64,000 nucleotides of DNA from Streptomyces luomodiensis. GTDB lineage: Bacteria > Actinomycetota > Actinomycetes > Streptomycetales > Streptomycetaceae. Below are positions 29,695-38,938 of the stretch, one piece after another (position 1 is the first letter of the stretch; every line of letters starts with the position of its first letter). A program made the position numbers and the translations under genes. The DNA is taken from NCBI RefSeq assembly GCF_031679605.1, contig NZ_CP117522.1:8370001-8434000 (forward strand), in the 5' to 3' direction. The notes under the pieces are model-generated. The model saw nothing but the letters and a program-made list of their open reading frames with translations, did not search any database and was not told the DNA's origin.

Positions 29695-31038
29695 TCAGCC
29701 CCTGGCCAGAATGTTGTCGATCTTGTCGGAGGCGTCATCCAGGAGCTTGTCGATGTCGGCGTCCTTCTTGGTCAGGACGGCGGAGACGGCCCCGTCGAGC
29801 ACGGAGTAGATCTGCTGGGCGTGCGGCGGCTCGATCTTCATCTCCAGCTTCCGGTTGCCGTCGAGGAAGCTCTGGTAGTTGGCGACCGGGACGTTGGCGT
29901 TGGCCTTCTTGACCTGCTGGTCCTTGGCGTCGGCGGTGCCGGTGAACAGCCGCGGCTCGGGCAGGCCGACGGGGGCGTCGTTCTTCTTGGCGCGGGCGTA
30001 GTCGCCGAGGAAACCCTTGCCGGGGGTGAGGAACATGTGGTCGAGCCACTTCAGGCCGGCCCGGATCTGGGCGGGCGAGTCCTTCTTGTTGAACATGTAG
30101 CCGTCGCCGCCGAGGAGCGTGCCCTTGCCACCGGGCATGGGCGCGATGGCGAGGTTCTTGTAGCTGCCGCCGTTCTGCTTCACCAGGATCGGGAGGTTGT
30201 CGGGCGCGGCGAGGTACATGCCGAGCTTGCCGGAGCCCATCATCTGCTGGGCGTCATTGATGATGAGCAGCTGCTTGCTGCCCATCGAGTCGTCCGACCA
30301 GCGCATGTCGTGCAGGTTCCGCAGGACGGCGTGCGCCTCGGGGGTGTCGATGGTGGCCTTCTTGCCGTCGGGGCTGACGACGTTCCCGCCCTGTGAGTAC
30401 AGCTCCGCGGTGAAGTGCCAGCCGCCCTGGTTCTGCGCGCTGTAGTCCGCGTAGCCGACCGTGCCACCGCCCAGCGCGGCGATCTTCTTGGCGGCGGCGC
30501 GGACCTCCTTCCAGGTCGTCGGCGGCTTGTCCGGGTCGAGGCCGGCCTTCTCGAAGAGCCGGCGGTTGTAGATCAGGCCCATCGAGTAGCCGGTGCGCGG
30601 GATGCCGTAGACCTTGCCGTCGACGGTGTAGATGTCGCGCAGCTGCTTCTGGAGGGTGTGGTAGCTCTTCAGTTCCTTGAGGTACGGGGTGAGATCGGCC
30701 GCCTGGTTGATGTCGACGACGTGCTGGGCGTCGGTGAAGTACGTGTAGAAGACGTCCTCCATCTGACCGCCGGCGAGCTTGGCGTCGAACGTCTTCGGGT
30801 CCTGGCAGGGGAACGCGTCATGGGTGACGACGTCGATGTCCGGGTTCTGCTTCTCGAAGGAGGCGACGTCCTCCTCGAAGAACCTGCGGTCGACCTTGGC
30901 GCTCTTGGGCGGCATGCAGTTGACCGTGATGCGTGTCTTCCCGTTCGCCGAGTCCCCGCCTGACCCGCCGCACGCGGTGAGGGCGAGGGAACAGACACTG
31001 AGCGCGATGAGGCTACGGCGGAACCCGGTGCTTCTCAT
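29695..31038 (-). CDS. Sugar ABC transporter substrate-binding lipoprotein
   Basis: This 447-residue protein captures the sugar outside the membrane. The signal peptide ends in the lipobox LTAC with Cys23, followed by a Gly/Ser linker. The family-1 binding-protein fold is indicated by FEKQNPDIDVV, TPYLKELKSYHTL, GIPRTGYSMGLIYN and TTWKEVRAAAKKI. The ATG at 31038 was chosen to give a proper lipoprotein signal. It heads the five-gene operon whose downstream GH13 and GH87-like enzymes point to an alpha-glucan oligosaccharide as substrate. Confidence 0.93.
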   Translation of the reverse strand: MRSTGFRRSLIALSVCSLALTACGGSGGDSANGKTRITVNCMPPKSAKVDRRFFEEDVASFEKQNPDIDVVTHDAFPCQDPKTFDAKLAGGQMEDVFYTYFTDAQHVVDINQAADLTPYLKELKSYHTLQKQLRDIYTVDGKVYGIPRTGYSMGLIYNRRLFEKAGLDPDKPPTTWKEVRAAAKKIAALGGGTVGYADYSAQNQGGWHFTAELYSQGGNVVSPDGKKATIDTPEAHAVLRNLHDMRWSDDSMGSKQLLIINDAQQMMGSGKLGMYLAAPDNLPILVKQNGGSYKNLAIAPMPGGKGTLLGGDGYMFNKKDSPAQIRAGLKWLDHMFLTPGKGFLGDYARAKKNDAPVGLPEPRLFTGTADAKDQQVKKANANVPVANYQSFLDGNRKLEMKIEPPHAQQIYSVLDGAVSAVLTKKDADIDKLLDDASDKIDNILARG

Positions 31039-31138
31039 TGGTGGACCCCTCTGGACATGAGCAGGGAAGCCCCACGGCCGTGAGCGGGCGCACACAGCGG
31101 TGAGTGCGCCGCAACTCAAGCACCGTCACCATCCGACC

Positions 31139-31150
31139 GCAAGATGTTGC
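31139..31150. promoter_or_regulatory. Putative LacI operator before the sugar operon
   Basis: GCAAGATGTTGC has 4-bp outer arms GCAA/TTGC with a near-symmetric centre. It lies about 100 bp upstream of the binding-protein gene, next to AT-rich promoter sequence (TTGAATAATTACAAT on the minus strand). The GCAAG word matches the sites before the LacI gene. Confidence 0.5.
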
Positions 31151-31228
31151 GCAGAGATTGTAATTATTCAACTCCACTGCGAATTAAGCCGATCGTCTGT
31201 CGGTCGGTCCTGTCGGGATGTCTCGCTC

Positions 31229-32230
31229 TCACTCCCGCGGAGCCTGTGCGGTGGAGCCGCGGACCACCAGCTCCGGCTCGAACAACAGCTCCTCGGCCGG
31301 TACGGGCACGCCGCCGATCTGCGCGTGCAGCAGTTCCACCGCCGCCCTGCCCATGGCCTCGATGGGCTGGCGGACGGTGGTGAGCGGCGGCTCGGTGCAG
31401 TTCATGAGCGCGGAGTCGTCGTAGCCGACCACCGAAATCCGCGACGGCACGTCCAGCCCCTTGCGGCGCGCCGCTCGTATCGCCCCCAGGGCCAATGGGT
31501 CGCTGGCGCAGATGATGCCGGTGACTCCCCGGTCGATCAGCCGGGACGCCGCGGCGTGGCCGCCCTCGATCGAGAAGATCGCGCGGGCCACGAAGTCGTC
31601 CGGCAGATCGCCCGCGATCGCCCGTGCGGCGGCCAGTTTGCGCGCCGACGGCATGTGGTCGGCGGGCCCGAGCACGAGCCCGATCCGCTCGTGGCCGAGG
31701 GAGGCCAGATGCCGCCACGACTGTTCCACGGCCACCGCGTCGTCGCACGAGACGTTCGGGAAACCGAGGTGCGCGATGGCCGCGTTGAGCAGCACCACCG
31801 GGATGTTGCGCTGGGCGAGCAGCCGGTAGTGCTCATGCGGCGCGTCGGCCTGCGCGTACAGCCCCCCGCCGGCGAACACCACCCCGGAGACCTGCTGTTG
31901 CAGCAGCAGGGACACGTAATCGGCCTCGGAGACCCCGCCCTTGGTCTGTGTGCACAGCACCGGAGTCAGTCCGAGCTGCGCCAGTGCCCCGCCGATGACC
32001 TCGGCGAACGCCGGGAAGATGGGGTTCTGCAACTCGGGCAGGACCAGCCCCACCAGCCGGGCGCGGTCGCCCCGCAGCTGTGTGGGCCGCTCGTAGCCGA
32101 GGACGTCCAGCGCGGACAGGACCGCCTGCCGGGTGGCATCGGAGACCCCGGGCTTGTCGTTGAGCACCCGGCTGACCGTGGCCTCGCTGACACCCACCTT
32201 TTTCGCCACTTCAGCAAGTCGTCGCGTCAT
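31229..32230 (-). CDS. LacI-family transcriptional regulator of the alpha-glucan operon
   Basis: This 333-residue repressor has the N-terminal LacI helix-turn-helix (RLAEVAKKVGVSEATVSRVL, then KPGVSDATRQAV) and the hinge helix region, followed by a periplasmic-binding-protein-like sensor domain. GVVFAGGGLY, LNAAIAHLGFPNVSCDDA and GYDDSALMNCTEPPLTTVRQP are family landmarks. It is encoded upstream of and in the same direction as the sugar operon, 190 bp from it. GCAAG/CTTGC words in both promoters suggest autoregulation and control of the operon, released by the imported sugar. Confidence 0.92.
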   Translation of the reverse strand: MTRRLAEVAKKVGVSEATVSRVLNDKPGVSDATRQAVLSALDVLGYERPTQLRGDRARLVGLVLPELQNPIFPAFAEVIGGALAQLGLTPVLCTQTKGGVSEADYVSLLLQQQVSGVVFAGGGLYAQADAPHEHYRLLAQRNIPVVLLNAAIAHLGFPNVSCDDAVAVEQSWRHLASLGHERIGLVLGPADHMPSARKLAAARAIAGDLPDDFVARAIFSIEGGHAAASRLIDRGVTGIICASDPLALGAIRAARRKGLDVPSRISVVGYDDSALMNCTEPPLTTVRQPIEAMGRAAVELLHAQIGGVPVPAEELLFEPELVVRGSTAQAPRE

Positions 32231-32232
32231 AC

Positions 32233-32270
32233 ACGCAAGCGTAGCGCAAAGAATTGCAAGTAGCTTGCGT
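32233..32270. promoter_or_regulatory. Nested LacI-type inverted repeats in the lacI-family gene promoter
   Basis: Outer arms ACGCAAGC and GCTTGCGT are perfect 8-bp complements 22 bp apart. Within them GCAAG-TAG-CTTGC (32256-32268) is a compact inverted repeat. The array begins 3 bp from the start codon, as expected for an autorepressor. Confidence 0.6.
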
Positions 32271-32320
32271 ATCGGGTCGAGGCGGGGGCCCGGTCCGGGT
32301 GGCCGCCGGGACGGCCGGAC

Positions 32321-32740
32321 TCAGGCGCCGAGCCGGCCACCCGTCAGTCGCGCCAGCGGGCGGCGACGCCGAGCGGCGCGCTGCCGAAGGATCACCACGG
32401 TGGCGCCCGCGGCGGCGGCCCCCGCACCGGTGACCACGGCCAGGATCTTCCGCGCCTTGATCGTCATCCAGGCCGTACCAGCCGCCGCGGCCGCCTTCTC
32501 GGGCGCCTGAGCCGCCACGCCACGACCGGTGGCCACGGCCTTCCCGGCGGCCACCTGGGCCTTGTCGGCGGCGACGTGAGCGGTCTGCGCCGCGCCCGCC
32601 ACCGTGTTCTTCGCCGTGGTTCCGGCCTCGCTCGCGGTGTCCTTGGCCTTCTCCGCCGTCTTCTTGGCCTTGGTGGCGGTGGACTTCGCGGTCGCGTTGG
32701 CGTTCCGGACGGTGGTGTGTGCGTTCTTCTTCTCAGCCAT
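32321..32740 (-). CDS. Ala/Lys-rich small protein with C-terminal membrane segment
   Basis: This 139-residue protein is unusual in composition: residues 1-95 are almost only Ala, Lys, Thr, Glu and Val in heptad-like order (for example KSTATKAKKTAEKAKDTA), as in histone H1-like or late-embryogenesis proteins. A hydrophobic segment follows (ILAVVTGAGAAAAGATVVIL), then a basic tail RQRAARRRR. It is probably an elongated helix anchored to the membrane or bound to DNA. GGAG lies 7 bp before the ATG. The function is unknown; the family is common in Streptomyces. Confidence 0.8.
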   Translation of the reverse strand: MAEKKNAHTTVRNANATAKSTATKAKKTAEKAKDTASEAGTTAKNTVAGAAQTAHVAADKAQVAAGKAVATGRGVAAQAPEKAAAAAGTAWMTIKARKILAVVTGAGAAAAGATVVILRQRAARRRRPLARLTGGRLGA

Positions 32741-32899
32741 GTTCTCCGCGTTACCACTCGACCCCACAGCAAACCCGCGGTACCTCGTCGCGGCCCGGGT
32801 TCCGGCGGGCCGTGATACGTGCCACTTCGCCCCCTCAGCGGTGCGGCATTCGCCCCATACGGGATGCGATCGCGCCGAGCGCGCCGTAGCGGCCACCGG

Positions 32900-33035
32900 C
32901 CGCCGCGCGCTACCGTCTCGGGAAAACGACGGCGTGACGGAAGCCCGGTGAGAACCCGGCACGGTCGCGCCACTGTGTGTCCGGCGAAGGCCCCGTACGC
33001 GGATCGCCGCCGGACGAGTCAGACCCGCCGCCGTC
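32900..33035 (+). ncRNA. Cobalamin riboswitch
   Basis: The leader of the following importer contains the main conserved parts of the B12 aptamer: GGAAGCCCGGTGAGAACCCGG for the P3/P4 core (quoted only to 20 bases as GAAGCCCGGTGAGAACCCGG), the B12 box GCGCCACTG (32967-32975), the P5/P6 arm, and the closing GAGTCAGACCC (about 33015-33026, consensus AGTCAGGATACC). The outer boundaries are approximate. Binding of adenosylcobalamin should reduce expression of the transport operon. Confidence 0.85.
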
Positions 33036-33083
33036 GTATGAGCACCAACGACAGGGACGCGTGTTTCCCCAGGAGGTTCCGCC

Positions 33084-33164
33084 ATGGCCCAGTTCCGCTC
33101 CGGCGAGGGCGGCCACGCCCGGCCGCGTGCCGACCGCCATCTGCCCGGCCGCTTGGGCCGCTGA
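33084..33164 (+). CDS. 26-codon leader ORF below the cobalamin riboswitch
   Basis: A consensus AGGAGG (33071-33076) lies 7 bp before an ATG at 33084; the frame runs 26 codons (MAQFRSGEGGHARPRADRHL and on) to TGA at 33162. It is the best ribosome site in the region, clearly better than that of the binding-protein gene at 33228. The product has no recognisable domain or membrane segment. It may be the actual target of riboswitch translation control, coupled to the downstream gene, or the stub of a lost cobalamin gene such as cbtB. Confidence 0.5.
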   Translation: MAQFRSGEGGHARPRADRHLPGRLGR

Positions 33165-33227
33165 CCCGGTCTCATCCCGTATCGGCCGCTTCGGGCCGTA
33201 TGAGCCCTACCCCGCAGAGGAACCCCT

Positions 33228-34280
33228 GTGCCTTCCGTACGCCCTGCCCGTCTCACCGCCGTCCTCGTGGCCGGCGGTCTGCTGCTGGCCACCGGCTGTG
33301 GTGGCGGCCCGTCACCTGCTGGATCGTCATCGTCATCGAGGAACGCCGCCGGATACCCGCGCACGCTGGACAACTGCGGCCAGAAGGTGCGCGTCACCGC
33401 CCCGCCGCAGCGGGCGGTGTCGCTGAACCAGGGATCGACGGAGATCCTGCTCTCCCTCGGCCTCGCCGACCGGATGGCCGGCACCGCCACCTGGACCGAC
33501 CCGGTGCTGAAGGACCTGCGGAAAGCCGACGCCACGGTGGAGCGGCTCGCCGACAACATGCCCTCCTTCGAGAAGGTGCTGGACCAGGAGCCGGACTTCG
33601 TGTCCGCGTCGTTCGAGTCCACGCTGGGCAAGGGCGGCGTGGCCACCCGCTCGCAGTTCGACACGCTCGGCGTGCCCACCTACGTCTCCCCGGCCGACTG
33701 CGCGAAGGACAACAGCGGCGACGGAGACGGAGCGCGCGCCACCCGGCTGACCATGGACGACATCTACGGCGAGATCCGGGACCTGGCGACGGTCTTCGGC
33801 GTGGCCGAGCGGGGCGAGAAGCTCATCGGCGAGCTCACGGCCCGGGTGACGTCCGCGACCCGGAACGTGGATGCCTCCGGTGCCACCCTGCTCTACTGGT
33901 TCGCCAACTCCGAATCCCCGTACCTGGCGGGGTGCTGCGGCGCGCCGGGCATCATCACCGACGCCGTCGGCGCGCAGAACGCCTTCGGCGACACCCACCA
34001 GGAATGGCCCCAGATCAACTGGGAGACGGTCGCCGACCGCAACCCCGATGTCCTGGTGCTCGGCGATCTGACCCGCAAACAGCAATCGGCCGAGACCGCC
34101 GCGAAGAAGATCCGGTTCCTGGAGTCCCACCCGGCGACCCGGTCGATGGACGCGGTCCGGCACAAGCGGTATGTGCTGCTCAGCGGGCAGGCCATGAATC
34201 CGTCGATCCGTACGGTCGAGGGCATCGAGAAGGTGGCCGCCGCGCTGCACACGTTCGGCCTCGACCGGGGAGACCGGTGA
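33228..34280 (+). CDS. Cobalamin-type ABC transporter substrate-binding lipoprotein (BtuF-like)
   Basis: This 350-residue lipoprotein has a lipobox LLATGC (Cys24), a Ser-rich linker and a two-lobed helical-backbone binding fold: RAVSLNQGSTEILLSLGLADRMAGTA in the first lobe, then LLYWFANSESPYLAGCCGAPGIITDAVGAQN and NPDVLVLGDL. It starts with GTG 33228 after GAGGAA. Proteins of this fold bind cobalamin, haem or siderophores. The riboswitch upstream makes cobalamin (or a cobinamide precursor) the likely ligand. It overlaps the permease gene by GTGA. Confidence 0.9.
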   Translation: MPSVRPARLTAVLVAGGLLLATGCGGGPSPAGSSSSSRNAAGYPRTLDNCGQKVRVTAPPQRAVSLNQGSTEILLSLGLADRMAGTATWTDPVLKDLRKADATVERLADNMPSFEKVLDQEPDFVSASFESTLGKGGVATRSQFDTLGVPTYVSPADCAKDNSGDGDGARATRLTMDDIYGEIRDLATVFGVAERGEKLIGELTARVTSATRNVDASGATLLYWFANSESPYLAGCCGAPGIITDAVGAQNAFGDTHQEWPQINWETVADRNPDVLVLGDLTRKQQSAETAAKKIRFLESHPATRSMDAVRHKRYVLLSGQAMNPSIRTVEGIEKVAAALHTFGLDRGDR

Positions 34281-35340
34281 ACTCGGTGAGACCGGTGAAC
34301 CCGGTGAGGCAGGCGCGGCGTGGGCGCAGACTGCGGTTCGCGGCACTGTGCGGGGCCGGAACCACCGCGTTGCTGGTGTCCGTGGCCCTGGCCATCACGA
34401 TCGGCCCGGCCGATATCCGCGTCGGCGACGTATGGGCCGTGGTGGGGTCTCATCTGGGCCTGGGCACCTCCGACCTGACGCCCATCCGGGATGGCATCGT
34501 CTGGGAGCTGCGACTGCCGCGGACCCTGCTCGCCGCGGTGTGCGGGGCCGGACTCGCGGTGTGCGGGGCGGTGATGCAGTCACTCCTGCGCAACCCGCTC
34601 GCCGACCCCTTCGTGCTGGGGGTCTCGTCCGGCGCGTCCACCGGAGCGGTCGCGGTGGTGGTGCTGGGGGCCGGTGGCGGGGCGGTCACCGTGTCGGTGG
34701 GGGCGTTCGTGGGCGCGGTGGTCTCGTTCGCGCTGGTCCTGCTGGGCAGTCAGGTGCTGGGCGGGACCACGGACCGGGTGGTGCTGTCCGGGGTCGCCGG
34801 GATGCAGTTGTTCTCCGCGCTGACCTCGTTCGTCGTGATGACGGCCGCCGACGCCGAGCAGACCCGTGGCGTGCTGTTCTGGCTGCTGGGATCGCTCGGC
34901 AACGTCGGCTGGAGCGAGGTGTGGGTGTGCCTGGCCGTGCTCGCCGTGGCGCTGCTGGTCTGCGCGGCCCACGCGCACGCCCTCGACGCCTTCGCGTTCG
35001 GCCAGGACGCGGCGGCCACGCTCGGCGTCCCCGTGGCCCGCACCCGGCTGATCCTGCTGTCCGTCACCGCGCTGCTGACCGCGGCGCTGGTCAGCTCGGC
35101 CGGAGCCATCGGCTTCGTCGGGCTGGTGCTCCCGCACGCCACCCGCGCCCTGGTCGGTTCCGGACACGGCCGGCTGCTGCCGGTCACCGCGCTGACCGGT
35201 GCGGTGTTCCTGGTCTGGGTCGACACACTGGCCCGTACCGCACTGGACCCCCAGGAGGTGCCGGTGGGCGTGGTCACCTCGCTGATCGGCGTACCGGCGT
35301 TCGTCCTGGTCCTCTACCGCTCCCGGAAGGTGACCACGTC

Positions 35341-35344
<4 letters not shown>
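34277..35344 (+). CDS. FecCD-family ABC permease (BtuC-like)
   Basis: This 355-residue membrane protein has about ten helices. Family landmarks are LRLPRTLLAAVCGAGLAVCGAVMQSLLRNPLADPFVLGVSSGAS, FWLLGSLGNVGWSEV, and the coupling region AIGFVGLVLPHATRALVG. The GTG at 34277 overlaps the TGA of the binding-protein gene; the N-terminus NSVRPVNPVRQ repeats a short word. Its stop overlaps the ATPase start (ATGA), so all three genes are coupled. Confidence 0.93.
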
Positions 35345-36164
<820 letters not shown>

Positions 36165-36180
<16 letters not shown>

Positions 36181-37031
36181 AGGGCGGTGAGCAGTTCGAC
36201 CGCGGTGTGGGTGGCGGGGTGCGGATCGTCCCGCCACCAGGCGAGGCGTACCGCGATCGGCTCCGCGTCGCGGACCGGCCGGTAGGCGATGCCGGGCCTC
36301 GGGTACTGGTTGGCGGTGGACTCCGCCGTCATGCCGACGCGGCGGCCCGCGGAGATCACGGTGAGCCAGTCCTCGACGTCGTGGGTCTCCTCTGTGGCCG
36401 GCCGGGAGTCGGGCGGCCACAGCTCCGCGGTGGTGGTGCCGGTCCTCCGGTCCACCAGCAGGGTGCGCCCGCTGAGGTCGGCCAGCCGGACCGAGCGGCG
36501 CCTGGCGAGGGGGTCGTCGGCGGCCACGGCGCACAGCCGCCGCTCCAGCCCGACGATGGCCGAGTCGAAACGGCGCTCGTCCAGCGGTCTGCGGACGACG
36601 GCCAGGTCGCAGGCGCCCTCCGCCAGCCCCGCCGTGGCGGAGTTGACGCGGACCAGGTGCAGTTCCGTCTCGGGGTGCGCCTGGGCCCAGCGGCGCTGGA
36701 AGGCCGGGGTGTGGCGGCCCAGTGCGGACCAGGCGTAGCCGATCCGCAGATGGGCGTGGCCCGAAGTGGCCTCCCGGACCAGGCCGTCCACCTCGGCCAG
36801 GACCCGCCGGGCGTGTCCCACCACGCGCAGCCCGGTGCCCGTCGGGGCCACTTCGCGGGAGGTTCGCCGCAACAGCCGCACTCCCAAGGCGCGTTCGAGC
36901 GAGGCCAGGGTGCGGGACACGGCCGCCTGGGAGACACCGAGCGCGATGGCGGCGTCGGTGAAACTGCCCTCGTCGACGATCGCGACGAGGCAGCGCAGCT
37001 GCCGAAGCTCCACATCCGTACCAGCATCCAT
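36165..37031 (-). CDS. LysR-family transcriptional regulator
   Basis: This 288-residue regulator has an N-terminal winged helix (ELRQLRCLVAIVDEGSFTDAA, then VSQAAVSRTLASLERALGVRLL) and a LysR substrate-binding domain. The ATG at 37031 lacks a clear ribosome site and overlaps an inverted repeat; GTG 37013 is an alternative start. It is divergent from an EamA-type exporter, which it probably controls. Two inverted repeats lie in the 69-bp gap between them. Confidence 0.9.
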
Positions 37032-37044
37032 ACGTCTAGCGTAT
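37030..37044. promoter_or_regulatory. LysR-type operator 1
   Basis: ATACG-TCTAG-CGTAT contains a T-N11-A core (TACG to CGTA) typical of LysR sites. It overlaps the start codon of the LysR gene, fitting autoregulation. Confidence 0.55.
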
Positions 37045-37060
37045 AGACAGGAACACCGAA

Positions 37061-37077
37061 CGCATTTTGCGTATGCG
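37061..37077. promoter_or_regulatory. LysR-type operator 2
   Basis: CGCAT-N7-ATGCG is an inverted repeat 23 bp before the EamA start codon. It may be the activation site next to the target promoter. Confidence 0.45.
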
Positions 37078-37100
37078 CGGACCGGTCACACGATCGACGC

Positions 37101-38039
37101 ATGCCAGCCGCCCCCGCGCCACGTAGCCCCGCCGCACGATCGGCGGAATCCGCCCACCAAACCCCGGCGACCGTGTCCGACGACGCCGACCCCGCTCCGA
37201 CCCGGACCGGGCGGCGGTCCGCCGGTGTGGCCATGATGATCGGCAGCGGTCTGTCCAACCAGACCGGCGCCGCGATCGGCTCCCATGCCTTCCCCGTCCT
37301 CGGTCCGGTCGGGGTCGTCGCGGTCCGCCAGTACGTCGCCGCGATCGTCCTGCTGGCCATCGGCAGGCCCCGGCCGCGGACCTTCACCTGGTGGCAGTGG
37401 CGGCCGGTGGTGGGGCTGGCCGTGGTGTTCGGCACCATGAACCTGTCCCTCTACACCGCCATCGACCGCATCGGCCTCGGGCTGGCGGTGACCCTGGAGT
37501 TCCTCGGCCCGCTGTGCGTCGCGCTGGCCGCCGCACGGCGCCGGGTGGACGCGTGCTGTGCGCTGATCGCGGCGGCCGCCGTGGTGACCCTCATGCGTCC
37601 GCGTCCCTCGGCCGACTACCTGGGCATGGGGCTGGGACTGCTGGCCGCGGTGTGCTGGGCGTCGTACATCCTGCTCAACCGCGCTGTGGGCCGGCGCGTC
37701 CCCGGCGCCCAGGGGTCGGCGGTGGCCGCGGCGCTCTCCGCCCTGATGTTCCTGCCGGTCGGGATCGCCGTCGTCGTCCGGCAGCCGCCGACGGTGAGCG
37801 CCGTGGCGTACGCCGTGACCGCGGGTGTGCTCTCCTCGGCCGTGCCGTACCTCGCCGACCTGTTCACCCTGCGCCGGGTGCCCGCCCAGGCGTTCGGGCT
37901 CTTCATGAGCGTCAACCCCGTCCTCGCCGCCCTGGTCGGATGGGTCGGCCTGGGGCAGAACCTGGGGTGGGCGGAGTGGACGAGCACCGGTGCCATCGTC
38001 GCGGCCAACGCGCTGAGCATCCTCACCCGGCGCGGCTGA
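37101..38039 (+). CDS. EamA-family (DMT) transporter
   Basis: This 312-residue membrane protein has ten helices in two EamA repeats, preceded by a hydrophilic 40-residue N-terminus. The pattern (LAVVFGTMNLSLYTAIDRIGLGLAVTLEFLGPL in the first half, PYLADLFTLRRVPAQAFGLFMSVNPVLAALVGW in the second) is like RhtA-type exporters of threonine, homoserine or purine analogues. The divergent LysR gene is its likely regulator. The substrate is not certain. Confidence 0.9.
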   Translation: MPAAPAPRSPAARSAESAHQTPATVSDDADPAPTRTGRRSAGVAMMIGSGLSNQTGAAIGSHAFPVLGPVGVVAVRQYVAAIVLLAIGRPRPRTFTWWQWRPVVGLAVVFGTMNLSLYTAIDRIGLGLAVTLEFLGPLCVALAAARRRVDACCALIAAAAVVTLMRPRPSADYLGMGLGLLAAVCWASYILLNRAVGRRVPGAQGSAVAAALSALMFLPVGIAVVVRQPPTVSAVAYAVTAGVLSSAVPYLADLFTLRRVPAQAFGLFMSVNPVLAALVGWVGLGQNLGWAEWTSTGAIVAANALSILTRRG

Positions 38040-38044
38040 TACGC

Positions 38045-38122
38045 CGACAGCGCGCGTGCTCGGCAACGCGTGTGCCGGTAGGGCGTGTCCTCGGCAGCGT
38101 GTGCTCGGCAGCGCGTGTGCCG
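38045..38122. repeat. Degenerate tandem repeat, unit near GTGCTCGGCAGCGCGTGTGCC
   Basis: Four to five imperfect copies built on CTCGGCA(A/G)CG(C/T)GTGTG(C/T) (at about 38056, 38090, 38103) follow the EamA stop within 15 bp. The unit differs from the other gene-end arrays, but the position and drift are alike. Confidence 0.65.
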
Positions 38123-38140
38123 TGTCCCGGCACCTCGGAC

Positions 38141-38177
38141 GGTCCGGGGGGCGGCGGAGTCCACCGCCCCCCGGACC
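38141..38177. terminator. Bidirectional terminator, EamA / nucleotidyltransferase
   Basis: GGTCCGGGGGGCGG and CCGCCCCCCGGACC make a perfect 14-bp stem with a 9-nt loop, between convergent genes. Confidence 0.8.
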
Positions 38178-38182
38178 ACCGC

Positions 38183-38938
38183 TCAGCCGGCGGCGGTGGC
38201 TTCCAACAGCGCCTCCGCGTCGGCGATCGCCTCGGCCAGGACGGCGGGCTCCGGCCGCAGCCCGCCCACGAGCGTGTCGATACCGCGCAGGCCCGCCCGC
38301 TCAAGGAGCCGCTTCTCGTTGGTGACCCACTCACCGCGTGCCGCCAGCACCGCGTGCGCCGTCTCCATGGCGGCGGTGGCCACCGCCCCCGCGACCTCGG
38401 TGGCCTGGCCGCGCACCGCGTACGCGGCCGTGGCGTACCGCAACGTCAGCGCCGCGCGCCCGCGCCACACCGGGGGCGCCGCCGCGCGCAGCGCCTCCGG
38501 GTACTCGGGGCGGGGCAGGGTGCCGCGCAGCACCTGGTTGAGGGCGAGTTCGGCGACCACCAGATAGCTGGGGATGCCCGCGAGGTGGAACATCAGCGGC
38601 TCCCAGCGGAAGCGTCCCTGCCGCGACTCGGCGAGTTCGTGGTCCACCACGTCGAGGTCGCGGTAGTGGACATCCACGCGCCGTCCGTCGATCGTCAGCC
38701 AGGCGCCCCCGTTGAAGACACCGCCGCCCCAGTCGCCGAGGCCGAAGACCTCGCCCTCCCAGCCGATGGCCCGCAACTCGGCCGGGTCGAAACCGCCCCG
38801 GTAGTACAGGGCCAGGTCCCAGTCGCTCTCGGGGGTGTGGGTGCCTTGCGCACGCGAGCCACCGAGGGTGACGGCGCGCACGGCGGGCAGGGCGGCGAGC
38901 CGCTCGGCGACATCATTGAGAAACAAGTCGTCGGTCAT
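38183..38938 (-). CDS. Nucleotidyltransferase-domain protein
   Basis: This 251-residue protein has the Pol-beta-type active-site signature GGSRAQG-N5-SDWDLALYY (Gly27-Ser28, Asp39/Asp41) and the third acidic strand in RRVDVHYRD. The rest is helical, as in aminoglycoside-adenylyl- or kanamycin-nucleotidyltransferase-like proteins and stand-alone MNT domains. It likely transfers a nucleotide to a small molecule or protein, but no partner (such as a HEPN protein) is adjacent. ATG 38938 gives the natural start; the open frame upstream to 39007 is not similar to anything. Confidence 0.85.
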   Translation of the reverse strand: MTDDLFLNDVAERLAALPAVRAVTLGGSRAQGTHTPESDWDLALYYRGGFDPAELRAIGWEGEVFGLGDWGGGVFNGGAWLTIDGRRVDVHYRDLDVVDHELAESRQGRFRWEPLMFHLAGIPSYLVVAELALNQVLRGTLPRPEYPEALRAAAPPVWRGRAALTLRYATAAYAVRGQATEVAGAVATAAMETAHAVLAARGEWVTNEKRLLERAGLRGIDTLVGGLRPEPAVLAEAIADAEALLEATAAG

